In this document: in pieces, positions 26,245 through 37,752 of the stretch | How positions within the stretch are numbered: position 1 is the stretch's first letter | How the letters are laid out: each line of letters begins with the position of its first letter | Assembly (NCBI GenBank): GCA_963725255.1 | Contig: CAVRXV010000017.1 | Span: forward strand, 1 to 64,000 | Reading direction: 5' to 3' | DNA length: 64,000 nucleotides | Origin: JAIEPX01 sp963725255 | GTDB lineage: Bacteria; Pseudomonadota; Gammaproteobacteria; JAIEPX01 | Translations under genes and position numbers: made by a program | Notes under the pieces: generated by a model | Databases searched by the model: none | What the model was told of the DNA's origin: nothing | What the model saw: the letters and a program-made list of their open reading frames with translations, nothing else

Positions 26245-29178
26245 GTGCAACAACACTATGAACACCAGCAAACACTGGAAATACTCCAAAATGGCGCTAC
26301 CGAACTCGACTTAAGTGATCATGTTCTGAGTGAACAAGATATTATTTCTTTAACTCAGGTTCTTGCCAACAATCAGACCCTTAAAAGACTCGATCTGAGC
26401 AACATTATCATCAGCGAAGAAAGCGCAAAAGCCCTTGCTCATCTCCTTACAACAAACAGCACTCTCACAGATCTACTAGTCTGCAATTGCCAAATCAACG
26501 ATCCAGTACTTAAAATTCTAACAAATGCTTTGTCTCAAAATCAGACGCTGGAAATTTTAGATCTTAGCGAAAACCGAATCGGCGGTGAAGGAGCTCTTGC
26601 CCTCGCCGAAACTCATTTTAGCACCCTTAAAGAACTTTATCTAAACACTAATTTAATTGATGATCGCGGTGCACTAGCCTTAGCAAAAACCCTTGAATCC
26701 AACAAAAAATTAAAATATCTTTCGTTGCATGAAAATACTTTTGGTATGGAAAGTACCTCTGCTTTAATCAACACTCTCAATTTGAACGAAACTCTCACTG
26801 ATTTATCGCTCGATAAGGACAAAATTAGAGAAGATTTATTTGAAACATTTGACAACCTCATCCTTCGAAACCAAACTTTTGACCAAACAAATGAATCGAC
26901 TATCGAAGTGTTGCGTAAAACCCTTGAGCCTGTGAGAGAAGGTAATTCCAGACTCCTACTTATGCATAAAGTTCTAAATGAAGAGACTGTTAGTGACGTA
27001 TGTTCAGTCATTGCCACCAGTACAACATTGCGCGCATTTTCTCTATTCAACGTACCCTTCACGAATTTTGCTATCAAAGCATTATCAAAAGCTATCGCGA
27101 CAAACAAATCTCTGACGTCTGTTCAACTCATAACAGGATTTTCACCTGAAGTTGGCAGCGAATTACTCAAAGCTATAGCTTCTAATCAAGGTATAGAATC
27201 AGTATCTATCCAATATGATCGATGGCTTGATGATTTTATGGAACCGCTCTGTGAAACGATTAAAAACAGTCGTTCTCTGAAAATTCTAGATCTTCAGGAG
27301 TGCTCTTTGAGTGATTCTCCATGCCGCCTGTTAGTTCAATCACTCGAAACCAATCGTAGTTTAGAGTGTCTGACTCTAGATAAAGTTCCAATATCCCCGG
27401 CGAATATCCGTCTCCTCTCAAATGCACTGAATCGAAATCAAGCAATAACATTTTTAGAACTTCGCAATGTAATTAGACAAACAGAACCGCCTGACCTTGC
27501 TATTCAAAACGAAGCAACACAAGCGCTTGGTGATCTCCTTAAAGCCAACCCACATTTGAGAGTTGTTGATGTGCAACATAACCACATCCAAGATGACGCT
27601 GCTATCACGATAGCACAAGGCCTCACTTTAGGATCTGATCTGATAGAACTTAATCTTGAATTTAACGAAATAGGTGATGTTGGCGCGACTGAACTTGCTC
27701 ATGCTTTCTCATCCCACAAAAACTTAAAAAAAATGAAACTCAGTTATAATGAAATTGGTAATGCAGGAGCCGTAGCATTGGTACGGGCTACAATTGCACG
27801 AGGACTAGATCAACTGGATCTCAACACAAACAGAATAGATGACCAAGGGATAAAAACTATTGCCCAAATTCTCGCAAAAGATTCTACGCTAAGAAATCTA
27901 GATCTCAGTTGGAACCCAATCACTGATAATGGTATTAGCGCATTAATTCAGGCTCTCACTACTAATATAACAATTCAGTATTTACACTTGGAACCCTCTA
28001 GAATAATACAAGCTGGTGGACATGGACATGAAAACATACAGTTTAATCCTGAATTAATGAACGAGCTGGAAAGTTTGCTACAGAGAAATCGTGATTATAA
28101 TGTAGCGATGATTACAATCTATTCTGCCTATGAGATGATCAAAAAAAATGATTTTGATGATACTAAACTCAATGAAATCTCTGATTTTCTCGACAAAGCA
28201 GAAAAAATTGTTAAGAAACATGCTGCTCTAGATTCTGCTTATTCCAGCGATTTACAAAGTCATTTTAATCTTGCAAAAGGGATGTTCTTAGTTCGTACAG
28301 GTAAAATACTCCAATGTTTAGATTTTTATATTTCTTTGCAACCTCAAGCACCTGCGGAGCTCTCACTCGAGATCGCTATGATGATTCAAGGTGATCAACC
28401 ATTCGAAGACAAACAAAAAAACGCTGCATTAATTTTGATGTTGCTTCGGGGAGTTCCTGATGGCACAACGTTACAATTTTTTGCGTTTCAAGATTTGTGT
28501 GAGGGGAAAGTATTCTCTTCCTCACAATCTTTAGCTGAGATATTAGAAGTAGATAAAGTTTTGACTCTTATAGACTCCAAATCTACTATAGCTGAAAGTT
28601 CTGCGTACCCTAATAAACTTGAGACCTGTATTTTCTACGAAGATCTTGCCCTGAATCCCAGAACACCAACTGTTCATAAAGTCCCAGAAGGAAAAACTCC
28701 TCCATCCGGCAATCTCAGATCACAATTTGAAGAAAAAAAACTTGAATTGCTTCAAAGTCTAAAAAGTGCTTATAGTGAAAAATCGACAATACAAAGAAAT
28801 ATACAACAATTACAAATTCCAATGACACTGCCATTTTCTGAGGATACTGATAATACAATCGTTATCGAAGAACTAACAGCAGCACTCGAAGATTTTAAAC
28901 AGAATTTACATGAAATCATTTCAAAGAATGATGACAAAACGACATTGGATTCTATTAATACAATACTTCTTGCAACGAGAAAACTCATTAATAATCTGCA
29001 ACCTGATTCAGCAAAAGATATTTTAAAAGAATTTCGTAATTTATTTCGTACAGCTCAGCAAGGCGGTGAACAGTTTTTTCAACAACAACCGCCACGCAGC
29101 GAACAAATTGCTGCATTATCCTTTGCTGACTCTATTGAACACACTCTCTCAAAAATAATATATAAACCTAGCCAATAA
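26245..29178 (+). CDS. Leucine-rich-repeat protein, ribonuclease-inhibitor/NLR type, 977 aa
   Basis: Starts at GTG (26245) with GAAGGA 8 nt upstream; TATAAT-like boxes at 26186 and 26196 fit a promoter. LRRs of about 28 residues with the RI-type pattern (NxTLxxLDLSxNxIGxxGAxALAxAL) fill roughly residues 20-205 and 255-605, about sixteen in all. The clearest are LEILDLSENRIGGEGALAL, LIELNLEFNEIGDVGATEL and LRNLDLSWNPITDNGISAL. Residues 605-977 are helical with no known domain. There is no signal peptide. RI-type LRRs are typically eukaryotic and recur in intracellular bacteria as host-targeting effectors; delivery and target here are unknown. Confidence 0.88.
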   Translation: MQQHYEHQQTLEILQNGATELDLSDHVLSEQDIISLTQVLANNQTLKRLDLSNIIISEESAKALAHLLTTNSTLTDLLVCNCQINDPVLKILTNALSQNQTLEILDLSENRIGGEGALALAETHFSTLKELYLNTNLIDDRGALALAKTLESNKKLKYLSLHENTFGMESTSALINTLNLNETLTDLSLDKDKIREDLFETFDNLILRNQTFDQTNESTIEVLRKTLEPVREGNSRLLLMHKVLNEETVSDVCSVIATSTTLRAFSLFNVPFTNFAIKALSKAIATNKSLTSVQLITGFSPEVGSELLKAIASNQGIESVSIQYDRWLDDFMEPLCETIKNSRSLKILDLQECSLSDSPCRLLVQSLETNRSLECLTLDKVPISPANIRLLSNALNRNQAITFLELRNVIRQTEPPDLAIQNEATQALGDLLKANPHLRVVDVQHNHIQDDAAITIAQGLTLGSDLIELNLEFNEIGDVGATELAHAFSSHKNLKKMKLSYNEIGNAGAVALVRATIARGLDQLDLNTNRIDDQGIKTIAQILAKDSTLRNLDLSWNPITDNGISALIQALTTNITIQYLHLEPSRIIQAGGHGHENIQFNPELMNELESLLQRNRDYNVAMITIYSAYEMIKKNDFDDTKLNEISDFLDKAEKIVKKHAALDSAYSSDLQSHFNLAKGMFLVRTGKILQCLDFYISLQPQAPAELSLEIAMMIQGDQPFEDKQKNAALILMLLRGVPDGTTLQFFAFQDLCEGKVFSSSQSLAEILEVDKVLTLIDSKSTIAESSAYPNKLETCIFYEDLALNPRTPTVHKVPEGKTPPSGNLRSQFEEKKLELLQSLKSAYSEKSTIQRNIQQLQIPMTLPFSEDTDNTIVIEELTAALEDFKQNLHEIISKNDDKTTLDSINTILLATRKLINNLQPDSAKDILKEFRNLFRTAQQGGEQFFQQQPPRSEQIAALSFADSIEHTLSKIIYKPSQ

Positions 29179-29246
29179 AACCGCAATATTGTATCAATAA
29201 TACTAGCAAGAAATACCTAAGCGCTGAAAATACAGCATGATCCAGT

Positions 29247-29933
29247 CTAAAATGCATTTGTTAAAGATTTAGAAGACATCGGCTCAAGATGACATTGTAT
29301 TAATAATTCATTCAATGCTTCCAATTTATCAATCATTGCATGATCTCTTTTTACGCCCCAGTCATGATTTGCAGTCGCACTATTGATTTGGCTAGCATCT
29401 ATTCCAACATAGGCATCCACTCCTTTGTCATCATACCAATACGTAGCTGCGCAAACTCGCGTTTTAAATTCTTCGTAAAGCTTTTCATCGATCAGCTTCA
29501 GATGTAAATTTTTATATTGTTGAGTGAGCAGATGAATTTCAGCAGCATCAACATGGCCCGGTTTATTATCAGCTTTTGGTCGCTCTTTTTGAGCATGAAG
29601 AATTGTGATCTCAATGCCTCGCGCGAGCATATTACGCACCGATAGAACACGACCCAAAACTGTAGATAATTGAGCCGGATCTTGCAATTTTGATTCAGGA
29701 ATTAAGCCGTCAGGAATTACTGATTTATCAGTTGTATTCAGCTTATAGAGTGAATCTTTCTCATCATAAATAACATGCTTCGGACTTATAAACATAGGTG
29801 TTAACAAAGAAGGAACTGCGAAGATCGCCTTGCCAGCGGCTAATTTTTCTTCAACTTCACGTTGTTCTGAAACTACGCCCACTCTCAGTTTGGCATCATC
29901 AGATATTTTGGCTCTTTCGGGAAATTGTTGCAT
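29247..29933 (-). CDS. Hypothetical protein, 228 aa
   Basis: No family is recognised. It is a soluble protein without a signal peptide or membrane helix. A strong ribosome site (AGAGGTG, 6 nt before the ATG) supports the start. The middle has alternating hydrophobic segments that could form a Rossmann-like or alpha/beta core (IEITILHAQKERP, then LHLKLIDEKLY). It is the only minus-strand gene in the ileS-ribF insert and is convergent with the LRR gene. The accessory context makes an effector role possible but unproven. Confidence 0.6.
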   Translation of the reverse strand: MQQFPERAKISDDAKLRVGVVSEQREVEEKLAAGKAIFAVPSLLTPMFISPKHVIYDEKDSLYKLNTTDKSVIPDGLIPESKLQDPAQLSTVLGRVLSVRNMLARGIEITILHAQKERPKADNKPGHVDAAEIHLLTQQYKNLHLKLIDEKLYEEFKTRVCAATYWYDDKGVDAYVGIDASQINSATANHDWGVKRDHAMIDKLEALNELLIQCHLEPMSSKSLTNAF

Positions 29934-30099
29934 TTTGGCACCTCTTAGTTCAATTAGTTAAATGTTAGCGTCTCAAAGCATCATTCTAAATACTGAAAAT
30001 GTCAATGGCCATTTTTCTGCTTGTGCTTTGCTTCTCTATAACAGTTTGTTACAATGCCCCCATTGAGGTTCTCCTTCAATCAACTATGTGGGATCACTT

Positions 30100-30900
30100 A
30101 TGAAACGGAATTTACTGTCGATCGTCGCTCTTTCTGGAATTTGCATTTCCGCACAAGCTGCCATCCCAATTACGAGCTATGAATCCTCTGTGGTTGAAAT
30201 ACCTTCAGAATATGCCGTTCAAGGTGGGTATACGGGTATAGCAGTAGGGCTTAACTACATTGGCACCAACGATATGGGTGTTCAGCTTATTCCCGATACC
30301 ACAATGCCTGACCTCGTTGTCGATTTCCCTGATATGAGTATTAGATCAAAACAAGGTTATGATCTTATGCTAACCTCAGGCTATCGTATTTATCGATGGC
30401 GATTTGAAGCTGAGCTGGCTTATCGTTTTAACAAATCAGAAACCATATCGAATTTTACTTATGCAGTAGCTGGAACTATCCCATCATCTCTCAATGCAGA
30501 CATCGCCGCCAATGGTGGTACCAGCGCAATATCATTAATGGGCAATATCCTGTATGACCGTTACTATACTTCAGGTTGGATGTGGACATTAGGTCTTGGA
30601 GTTGGTGGAGCATATCTCAACTTTAATACCTCCGCTGATACAGAATCACTGCCTCCTTTAGGTGTTGATCCCGCGTCATCATTTAGATTCACCAAAAAAA
30701 CCTTCGTACCTGCAGCTCAAGCAATTGTCGGTATTGCCTACTCCTGGTCTGATCATATTGAAACAGCCATAACCTATCATTATATGTTTCTGTTCAATAA
30801 TCGATACTGGGCACAAGGTACATTTATTAACAACAACACTATTCAATTTAATCCTCAATATCGTGTGAACATGCTCAACTTAGAAATACGGTTTACATAA
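30100..30900 (+). CDS. Outer-membrane beta-barrel surface protein
   Basis: I use the ATG at 30100 (266 aa) rather than an in-frame GTG at 30088, since it gives a clean signal peptide: MKRNLLSIVALSGICISAQA, cut near residue 20. The mature part has alternating amphipathic strands and loops ending in RVNMLNLEIRFT, typical of small 8-stranded barrels such as the opacity/surface-antigen group (RWRFEAELAYRFN, WMWTLGLGVGGAYLNF, IETAITYHYMFLF). The probable role is an exposed surface protein or minor porin. It is followed 7 bp later by palindrome B. Confidence 0.82.
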   Translation: MKRNLLSIVALSGICISAQAAIPITSYESSVVEIPSEYAVQGGYTGIAVGLNYIGTNDMGVQLIPDTTMPDLVVDFPDMSIRSKQGYDLMLTSGYRIYRWRFEAELAYRFNKSETISNFTYAVAGTIPSSLNADIAANGGTSAISLMGNILYDRYYTSGWMWTLGLGVGGAYLNFNTSADTESLPPLGVDPASSFRFTKKTFVPAAQAIVGIAYSWSDHIETAITYHYMFLFNNRYWAQGTFINNNTIQFNPQYRVNMLNLEIRFT

Positions 30901-30906
30901 TCACGT

Positions 30907-30980
30907 GAAGGTGTCAGATCTAAGATTAAAGAACCTCAAGAATACTCTTGAGATTCTTTAATCTTAGATCTGACACCTTC
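30907..30980. repeat. Long palindrome B of the GGTCAGATCT-like family
   Basis: The arms 30907-30941 and 30946-30980 are 35 bp each with a single mismatch and a 4-nt loop. The outer sequence is GGTGTCAGATCTAAGATT. It fills exactly the gap between the convergent outer-membrane-protein and ribF genes, where it could act as a two-way terminator. Confidence 0.93.
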
Positions 30981-31901
30981 TCAAGACCCCTTCCTGATAG
31001 TCTCCACATCTTTCTCAATTTGCACCCGCATCGCTTCAACCGTTTCAAATTTTTCTTCATCGCGTATTTTTTGCACAAACTCGACGTCTACGTGCCGCCC
31101 ATAAATATCTTGATTAAAATCAAAAAGATATACTTCCAATACAATCTTCTTTCCACCAACGGTTGGTCGGCTCCCCACATTTGCAGCGCCCTTAATAGGA
31201 TGCGGACCCAACCCATAAACAAGTACAGCAAAAACGCCTTCGATAGGCGTATATAATCGATGTAGATGAATATTCGCTGTGGGAAATCCAATTGTTCGAC
31301 CAATCTTATCACCATGCGCGACCCGACCAGAAAATGCATAACCATGTCCTAGCAATTCACGCGCTCGCGCCATATCCCCATCAATCAACGCCTGACGAAC
31401 TAAGGTACTACTAATTCGTTCACCTTCAATTTCAAAGGTGGGCATTTTTTCAACGGTAAATCCGTATTGCTCACCCAGAGCAACCAATAAATTGAAATCA
31501 CCCCGTCGTTCAAATCCAAAGCGTAAATCATCACCCACAATAATATGTTTAACGCCCAGTTTTCCCACCAAATAGTCAGCCACAAAATTTTCTGCACTGA
31601 CATGAGCAAATGCATTATTGAATTTTCCGACCAAAACCCGATCAACGCCAACTTCAAGCAATGCTTGAATTTTTTCACGCAACCTCATTAATCTTCCTAT
31701 TTTTTTATCGCGATGAAAAAACTCGTTAGGTTGGGGTTCAAAAATCAAGACTAGAGAAGGAGAATTATTTTTTTGACTCGCTGATAATAGCCGTTGTAAC
31801 AAAGCTTGGTGCCCTTTATGCACGCCATCAAAATTTCCTAATGTGAGCACGCAACCTCGATGTTTCTCTCTTATATTGTGCCACCCACGAATCAATTCCA
31901 T
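30981..31901 (-). CDS. ribF: Bifunctional riboflavin kinase / FAD synthetase
   Basis: Makes FMN and then FAD from riboflavin in the cytosol. 306 aa. The N-terminal nucleotidyltransferase has LGNFDGVHKGHQALL (~21-35) and ISSTLVRQALIDGD (~164). The C-terminal flavokinase has GRTIGFPTANI (~201) and ANVGSRPTV. Its ATG overlaps the murJ stop by one base (TAATG), so it is translationally coupled to murJ. In E. coli ribF is directly followed by ileS; here a 6.5-kb block lies between them. Confidence 0.96.
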   Translation of the reverse strand: MELIRGWHNIREKHRGCVLTLGNFDGVHKGHQALLQRLLSASQKNNSPSLVLIFEPQPNEFFHRDKKIGRLMRLREKIQALLEVGVDRVLVGKFNNAFAHVSAENFVADYLVGKLGVKHIIVGDDLRFGFERRGDFNLLVALGEQYGFTVEKMPTFEIEGERISSTLVRQALIDGDMARARELLGHGYAFSGRVAHGDKIGRTIGFPTANIHLHRLYTPIEGVFAVLVYGLGPHPIKGAANVGSRPTVGGKKIVLEVYLFDFNQDIYGRHVDVEFVQKIRDEEKFETVEAMRVQIEKDVETIRKGS

Positions 31902-33469
31902 TATGTGCGCTCCACCGCACCAGGTAAGGATTCACTCACTCTAAAATCTCGCAGGCGCAAACCCGACAAAAATAAACACAGCAAATACACTGCGACACTT
32001 AAACTCACCCAGGCTGTCAAATGAACAACTCGAACTAATTTACCCATATGTAACCATTCAGGAATTCCTGGAACAAATATTAATAACATCATGATTAATA
32101 TCGAATTCGCAAAAACTAATTGGAATAAATACGATTTCCAACCGGGTCTTAATGTAAAATGTCCAAGCGAGTGTAATGCATAAAACAACATCACTGCATT
32201 TAGTGTTGACGATAAAGCTGTCGCTAAGGCAATGCCTGCATGTTTTAGCGGCCAAAATAGCAAACAATTCAGAATGATATTCGTCGTCAAGGCAATTACC
32301 CCTATACGCACTGGGGTTTTGATGTTTTGACGGGAATAAAATCCTGACGCAAGCACTTTAACGAGCATAAAGCCCGGCACTCCAATCGAAAAAGCAATTA
32401 AGCTTAATCGCGCCATCATCACATCGTGCGCACCAAACACACCCCCCGAATCAAAGAGTGTCGCTATCAAAGGCCCTGATAATATAATCAACCCAACCGC
32501 CGACGGTAATGCAATCACTAATACACAACGCAACGCCCAATCTAGCGCGTTATCAAATTCTTCTTTCGATTTCTTTGCATGAGATCGGGATAAATGGGGC
32601 AAAACGACCGTCGCCAAAGCCACCCCAAACACCCCTAACGGAAAGAATGTCAGTTGCTGAGAATAATATAACCAAGCGATACTACCCTGAGGTAAAAAAG
32701 ACGCAAAAAGCGTATCCATCAACAAACCAATTTGAGCCACAGACACCCCAAACAATGCGGGTACCATTAACTTCAATACTCGTCGAACTCCACTATCTCG
32801 CCAGCCCCACCGAGGATGAGGTAGTAATCCCTTTCGCCATAAAAATGGGATTAAAAACAGCAATTGAATGACTCCACCGAAAAACACACCCCAAGCCAAA
32901 GACTTGACGGGCACTTGGAACCACGCCGAGGCCACGACTGCCGCGCCTATCAAGGCGACATTCAGCAACACAGGGTTAAACGCAGGAGCTGCAAACCGGC
33001 CTACACTATTCAACACTGAGCCACAAAAGGCCGTTAAGGAAATCAAGAATAAATAAGGGAAAGTCACTCGCAACATATCACTGGCTAACGCAAATCGAAC
33101 GGGATCTTTCACAAAACCAGGGGCGAACAACGTCACCAAAACGGGTGTTGCCAGCTCTAAAATAAGCGTTGTGACTAATAATAAAACCGCCAACGTCCCA
33201 GCCATTTGATCAATAAAATCTTTGACCTCAGCTTCGCTACGTTGAGTATGATATTCAGAAAGTACCGGCACAAAAGCCTGCGAAAAAGCCCCTTCAGCAA
33301 ATAAACCCCGCATAAAATTAGGGATTTTAAAGGCCAAAACAAAGGCGTCAAAACCGCCCACAGCCCCAAAAAAATAGGCAAATACCATATCCCGTACAAA
33401 CCCCAAGACCCTTGAAATAAAGGTCATTGCAGAAAAAACGGTTGTGGATCTTAATAAACCTTTGGCCAT
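31901..33469 (-). CDS. murJ: Lipid II flippase
   Basis: 522-aa polytopic inner-membrane protein of the MOP superfamily that moves lipid II to the periplasmic face for peptidoglycan synthesis. The start MAKGLLRSTTVFSAMTFISR is characteristic. Conserved motifs include GFVRDMVFAYFFG, RGLFAEGAFSQAFVPV and the FFPLGVFGVALATVVLP region. About 14 membrane helices are apparent. It lies upstream of ribF and divergent from rpsT, the common gammaproteobacterial arrangement. Confidence 0.96.
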   Translation of the reverse strand: MAKGLLRSTTVFSAMTFISRVLGFVRDMVFAYFFGAVGGFDAFVLAFKIPNFMRGLFAEGAFSQAFVPVLSEYHTQRSEAEVKDFIDQMAGTLAVLLLVTTLILELATPVLVTLFAPGFVKDPVRFALASDMLRVTFPYLFLISLTAFCGSVLNSVGRFAAPAFNPVLLNVALIGAAVVASAWFQVPVKSLAWGVFFGGVIQLLFLIPFLWRKGLLPHPRWGWRDSGVRRVLKLMVPALFGVSVAQIGLLMDTLFASFLPQGSIAWLYYSQQLTFFPLGVFGVALATVVLPHLSRSHAKKSKEEFDNALDWALRCVLVIALPSAVGLIILSGPLIATLFDSGGVFGAHDVMMARLSLIAFSIGVPGFMLVKVLASGFYSRQNIKTPVRIGVIALTTNIILNCLLFWPLKHAGIALATALSSTLNAVMLFYALHSLGHFTLRPGWKSYLFQLVFANSILIMMLLIFVPGIPEWLHMGKLVRVVHLTAWVSLSVAVYLLCLFLSGLRLRDFRVSESLPGAVERT

Positions 33470-33563
33470 GAGTGCTCTTTACCCGGAAAAGTGACGATGA
33501 CAGGCAATCGTGAACTATTTTAATGAGTCGGTCAATGGTATGCGACAAGTATGCGACCAGGTA

Positions 33564-33592
33564 TTGACAAACACCATCCAAACCGTCATATT
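33564..33592 (+). promoter_or_regulatory. rpsT promoter
   Basis: Consensus TTGACA at 33564-33569, a 17-nt spacer, then CATATT at 33587-33592. It lies about 35 bp before the rpsT start, with the ribosome site TTGGAG in between. Confidence 0.5.
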
Positions 33593-33626
33593 TAGCAGTC
33601 TTTTAACCTATTTGGAGATTGCAACT

Positions 33627-33893
33627 GTGGCTAATACAGCACAAGCAAAAAAACGAGCTATTCAAGGCGAGTCACGACGTCAACGTAATGTTTCACATCG
33701 TTCACTCGTACGTACTATCATCAAGAAAGTTATTCTTGCAATCAAATCTGGCAATCTTGACGATGCTAAAGCAGCCTTTAAAACTGCTGTCCCAGTCATT
33801 GACAAAATGGTTAACAAAAAACACTTCCATGAAAATAAAGCTGCTCGCCTGAAAAGCCGCTTAAATGCACGGATTAAGGCTTTAATAGCATAA
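33627..33893 (+). CDS. rpsT: 30S ribosomal protein S20
   Basis: I set the start at GTG 33627 (MANTAQAKKRAIQGESRRQR, the family N-terminus), preceded by TTGGAGAT about 8 nt upstream; the frame is open further upstream but unrelated. 88 aa, highly basic, with the usual three long helices and the ending LKSRLNARIKALIA. It binds 16S rRNA early in 30S assembly. The GTG start fits known weak initiation and autoregulation of rpsT in enterobacteria. An AT-rich inverted repeat (33888-33906) overlaps the stop. Confidence 0.97.
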   Translation: MANTAQAKKRAIQGESRRQRNVSHRSLVRTIIKKVILAIKSGNLDDAKAAFKTAVPVIDKMVNKKHFHENKAARLKSRLNARIKALIA

Positions 33894-34184
33894 TAGTATT
33901 ATGCTCGTTTAAGGCCCTGTTACTCCTACTTTAGACTGAAAGTTCATACCTTTTCTATCATAAGTCTATTTCACCCAATGTCTGTACGACACTAATAGGT
34001 TCACACCCTCACAAATACCCTTCCTTGTAATCTTTCAAACCTGTCCTATACTGATATCTGAGCTAAGTGGATATTTCACGGATGAAAAGCACCTAGCTGA
34101 CTTATGAATGATGTTTCAATCTAGATTCCAACTGCAGAATCTAGGTTCATACATAGACTAAGTAATTGATAGGGAGTCAATGCG
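33894..34184. other. Non-coding region between rpsT and the Asp-rich gene
   Basis: Apart from the promoter at 34025-34052, the leader holds an 8-bp hairpin (CTAGATTC at 34121-34128 with GAATCTAG at 34137-34144, 8-nt loop) about 40 nt before the start codon. No gene is seen. Confidence 0.5.
34025..34052 (+). promoter_or_regulatory. Promoter of the Asp/His-rich repeat gene
   Basis: TTGTAA (34025-34030), a 16-nt spacer and TATACT (34047-34052). It would give a leader of about 125 nt including a short stem-loop. Confidence 0.5.
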
Positions 34185-36326
<2,142 letters not shown>

Positions 36327-36393
36327 TAGATTTTCAATGGGGAGAAATAGGAGGAGAGAAGTTAACATTCTCTCCTTCCCGTTGGACCTCTTC

Positions 36394-37416
36394 CTACTCT
36401 AATTCGACCTGATGCTCATCCAAAAAATGCTGTAAATCATAGCACATTTCTCGCGTTCCCATTTTACTCAATGCAGAGATTTGATAAACAGGTCCTTTCC
36501 ATTTCAATCTTTTTAAAATAGATTTACAATGCGACTCTCGTTCTTCTTGCGGAATTAAATCCACTTTATTTAACACCAACCACAGGGGCTTTTGCATCAA
36601 CTGCTCATCATAGTGTTTCAACTCATTCCAAATGATTTTTACAGCTTCTACTGGATCACTTCCATCCACAGGCATCACATCAACAATATGTAACAATACT
36701 TTTGTACGCGCAAGATGACGCAAAAAAGTAATCCCTAATCCGATGCCCTCTGCTGCACCTTCGACTAACCCAGGAATATCTGCAATAACAAAACTTTTCC
36801 CCATCTCAACACTCACCACACCTAAATTCGGATGTAAAGTTGTAAATGGATAATCCGCTACTTTCGGTTTCGCTGCAGAAACTGCACGAATAAATGTAGA
36901 TTTCCCTGCATTAGGCAAACCTAACAATCCAACATCAGCTAAAACTCGTAATTCTAAACGCAACATTCTCTTCTCACCCAAAGTTCCTTGAGAAGTTTGT
37001 CGCGGCGCTCGATTCACACTACTTTTATAACGAGCATTTCCTAGCCCATGAAATCCGCCTTTTGCTACACATATTTGCGCATTCGGCTGATTTAAATCTC
37101 CAATTAATTCCAAGGTTTCCGCATCATAAATTAATGTTCCCGGAGGCACATAAACAATTAAATCCTCACCACTTTTTCCTCGGCGTAATTCACCCGCGCC
37201 ATCATCACCTCGTTGAGCTCGATAATGACGCTTATGACGAAAATCAACTAATGTATTTAAATTGGGATTCGCAACTAGAAAAATACTTCCACCATCTCCG
37301 CCATCGCCTCCATCAGGCCCTCCACGCGGAATAAATTTTTCGCGCCTAAAACTACAGCAACCATTACCACCATTTCCGGCGTCAACCCAAATTGTTACTT
37401 CATCTACAAATTTCAT
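36394..37416 (-). CDS. obg: GTPase ObgE/CgtA
   Basis: Essential ribosome-associated GTPase involved in 50S assembly and stress control. I choose the ATG at 37416 (MKFVDEVTIWVDAGNGGNG, 340 aa) over one three codons upstream. The glycine-rich Obg fold comes first (GGPDGGDGGDGGS), then the G domain: GLPNAGKSTF, DIPGLVEGA, NKVD. Downstream of rplU-rpmA, the classic order, but separated from rpmA by a terminator. Confidence 0.96.
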   Translation of the reverse strand: MKFVDEVTIWVDAGNGGNGCCSFRREKFIPRGGPDGGDGGDGGSIFLVANPNLNTLVDFRHKRHYRAQRGDDGAGELRRGKSGEDLIVYVPPGTLIYDAETLELIGDLNQPNAQICVAKGGFHGLGNARYKSSVNRAPRQTSQGTLGEKRMLRLELRVLADVGLLGLPNAGKSTFIRAVSAAKPKVADYPFTTLHPNLGVVSVEMGKSFVIADIPGLVEGAAEGIGLGITFLRHLARTKVLLHIVDVMPVDGSDPVEAVKIIWNELKHYDEQLMQKPLWLVLNKVDLIPQEERESHCKSILKRLKWKGPVYQISALSKMGTREMCYDLQHFLDEHQVELE

Positions 37417-37432
37417 ACTGATCAATCTACTT

Positions 37433-37467
37433 CAAAAAAAAAGCCCCGAACATTGTCGAGGCTTTAA
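37433..37467 (-). terminator. Rho-independent terminator after rpmA
   Basis: On the minus strand AAAGCCTCGA pairs with TCGGGGCTTT around a short loop and is followed by a run of T. It lies just past rpmA and partly uncouples the ribosomal-protein genes from obg. Confidence 0.8.
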
Positions 37468-37484
37468 AAAATACTTTAGGCTTT

Positions 37485-37748
37485 TTAAGCAGCTGCCTCA
37501 CCACCAAGAACATCAACAAATTGACGCTGTCCTCTCTTACGAAATTTCACAACACCATCGATCAAAGAAAATAATGTATGATCTCGACCTAATCCAACGT
37601 TCAATCCTGCATGAAACTGAGTCCCACGCTGACGAACAATAATATTACCAGCGATGACTTCTTCACCACCAAATTTCTTAACCCCGAGGTACTTCGGTTT
37701 CGAATCGCGTCCGTTTTTGACGCTACCACCCGCCTTCTTATGAGCCAT
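37485..37748 (-). CDS. rpmA: 50S ribosomal protein L27
   Basis: 87 aa starting MAHKKAGGSVKNGRDSKPK, the universal L27 N-terminus, without the cleaved Firmicutes-type extension. L27 reaches the peptidyl-transferase centre. Conserved GNIIVRQRGTQFHAG is present. It lies 4 bp after rplU, in one transcript. Confidence 0.98.
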   Translation of the reverse strand: MAHKKAGGSVKNGRDSKPKYLGVKKFGGEEVIAGNIIVRQRGTQFHAGLNVGLGRDHTLFSLIDGVVKFRKRGQRQFVDVLGGEAAA

Positions 37749-37752
37749 TTAT

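Noticed and set aside
30948..31256. 102-codon plus-strand ORF over ribF 3' end
   Set aside because: It starts inside palindrome B and runs antisense to ribF, with no ribosome site.
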